From: Sphagnum compactum
Taxonomy: Eukaryota; Bryophyta; Sphagnopsida; Sphagnales
Direction: 5' to 3'
Assembly (NCBI GenBank): GCA_965153455.1
Contig: OZ234494.1
Coordinates: forward strand, 7,626,001 to 7,690,000
Length of the DNA stretch: 64,000 nt
Below are positions 63,401 to 64,000 of the stretch, piece by piece. The position numbers and the translations under genes were made by a program. How positions within the stretch are numbered: the stretch's first letter is position 1; each line of letters begins with the position of its first letter. Below the pieces are notes generated by a model. That model worked only from the letters and a program-made list of their open reading frames with translations. It searched no databases and was not told the origin of the DNA.

Positions 63401-63465
63401 GCTATTAAGGTTATGTGGAGGATATGTTGAAAAAATTTGGGCTAAAATTCATGCAATAATCTAAT
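60445..63465 (+). pseudogene. Ty1/copia gag-pol relic
   Basis: The order is typical of copia: gag helix-rich segment 60445-60657 (DLVSIVINALP, FDKLSSKLI); protease-to-integrase linker near 61140-61215 (INKNLLSIGMIVDKG); GAG-pre-integrase His/Cys part 61415-61560 (ELWHTRF, HVCERCH); integrase relic to about 62030; RT from about 62740 (WDLMEVPIGKCAITTKWIFK, WDISQLDVK) through YIDD at 63247-63258, which is intact, and YLKWTLL. A putative RNase H region is lost where the right-edge repeat begins. Stops and frameshifts throughout make it non-functional. Integrase upstream of RT is what separates it from Ty3/gypsy. Confidence 0.8.
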
Positions 63466-63469
63466 AAGA

Positions 63470-64000
63470 ACTAGTGTGGCTTGTGTCATTGGCCCAAGTG
63501 TGAACGCATTACAAAATAGGGAAACTCAACATGTAAACATTGTTTTGCAATGTATGTATCAATTTTTTGAATAGCCAAATACGAAAGGAAATTGTGCTTG
63601 AATTGAATGGTAAGTCTTCAACTGTTACCACGTTCTCAACTGATTTTTCCTTCCAAAACCTCGTTTTTTGGAATTTATTTGAATTTTTAGTGGCATAAAT
63701 CACTTAAAAATCAATATTTCCCACATTTTGAATCCAAATCTTACCAAATAAATTTCATTAAATCTTCCCATCAAGATCTTTCCAAAAACATCAAATTCAC
63801 ATTCCAATTCTACCGAAATTTTCAACTATGATTTAATTTAATTTTCAATGAAAAAATCATTCAATATTCAAAAACTTTTGCATTGCAAGTCTAAACATCA
63901 TAGAACCAAGCCCATGCACCCCTTCTCGTTGAGAACTTTCCAAAGACACTAAGAACACGATCTAAAACATCCCAATTTAGTGAATCTCATAACTACAAAA
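63470..64000. repeat. dispersed repeat, copy B (inverted, runs off the window)
   Basis: This is the reverse complement of copy A without its 535-bp insertion. It abuts the 3' end of the copia RT relic and continues beyond the window edge. Confidence 0.7.

Overview
The window is nuclear DNA of a land plant. It has GT-AG spliced genes with plant-type products, decayed Ty3/gypsy and Ty1/copia elements, several MITE-like repeats and TTTAGGG-type (plant telomere-like) motifs in introns. The very AT-rich, transposon-filled intergenic space and the non-LTR element at 13.9-16.7 kb suggest a large-genome plant, perhaps not a flowering plant (fern, lycophyte or gymnosperm). That placement is inference only.

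Two genes look intact. The first, on the + strand at 17126-29996, is REV3, the catalytic subunit of DNA polymerase zeta. I resolved 21 exons giving an open frame of 2741 codons plus stop. The B-family polymerase motifs, both C-terminal cysteine clusters and a REV7-binding-like motif are present. The second, on the - strand at 53423-47281, is an oligopeptide transporter of the OPT/PT family: six exons, 789 residues, with NPG and KIPPR signatures. The two genes are about 17 kb apart, point towards each other and have no evident functional link.

Layout. 1-433: decayed reading frame of unknown origin. 434-13.4 kb: AT-rich DNA with degenerate tandem repeats, a 154-bp CACTA-type MITE with a TSD (10359-10512), two copies of a second TIR element (7888-8192 and 11449-12023) and a third MITE-like element (12.26-12.74 kb) whose short relative lies in an OPT intron. 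13.9-16.7 kb: wreck of a non-LTR retroelement with RT motifs followed by a Cys/His cluster and a restriction-like-endonuclease-like tail. 17.1-30.0 kb: REV3. 30-32.9 kb: repeat-bearing spacer. 32.9-35.2 kb: gag-like remnant with a mutated zinc knuckle. 35.5-36.7 kb: 3' end of a chromodomain Ty3/gypsy element on the - strand with its LTR. 37.6-42.4 kb: a Ty3/gypsy gag-pol remnant on the + strand with mutated RT and integrase active sites. 42.4-45.9 kb: tandem repeats and an unassigned coiled-coil remnant. 47.3-53.4 kb: OPT. 54.3-55.4 and 63.5-64.0 kb: two inverted copies of one repeat. 56.4-57.1 kb: TAGG satellite and a tRNA-derived SINE-like head. 59.6-63.5 kb: LTR-like sequence followed by a Ty1/copia remnant.

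I did not find an intact novel multigene system. The most unusual items are the plant RT plus endonuclease-like remnant, the REV3 architecture with its intron insertion bearing an 18-bp target-site-like repeat, and the LTR family whose upstream region has expanded into a roughly 15-bp tandem array.
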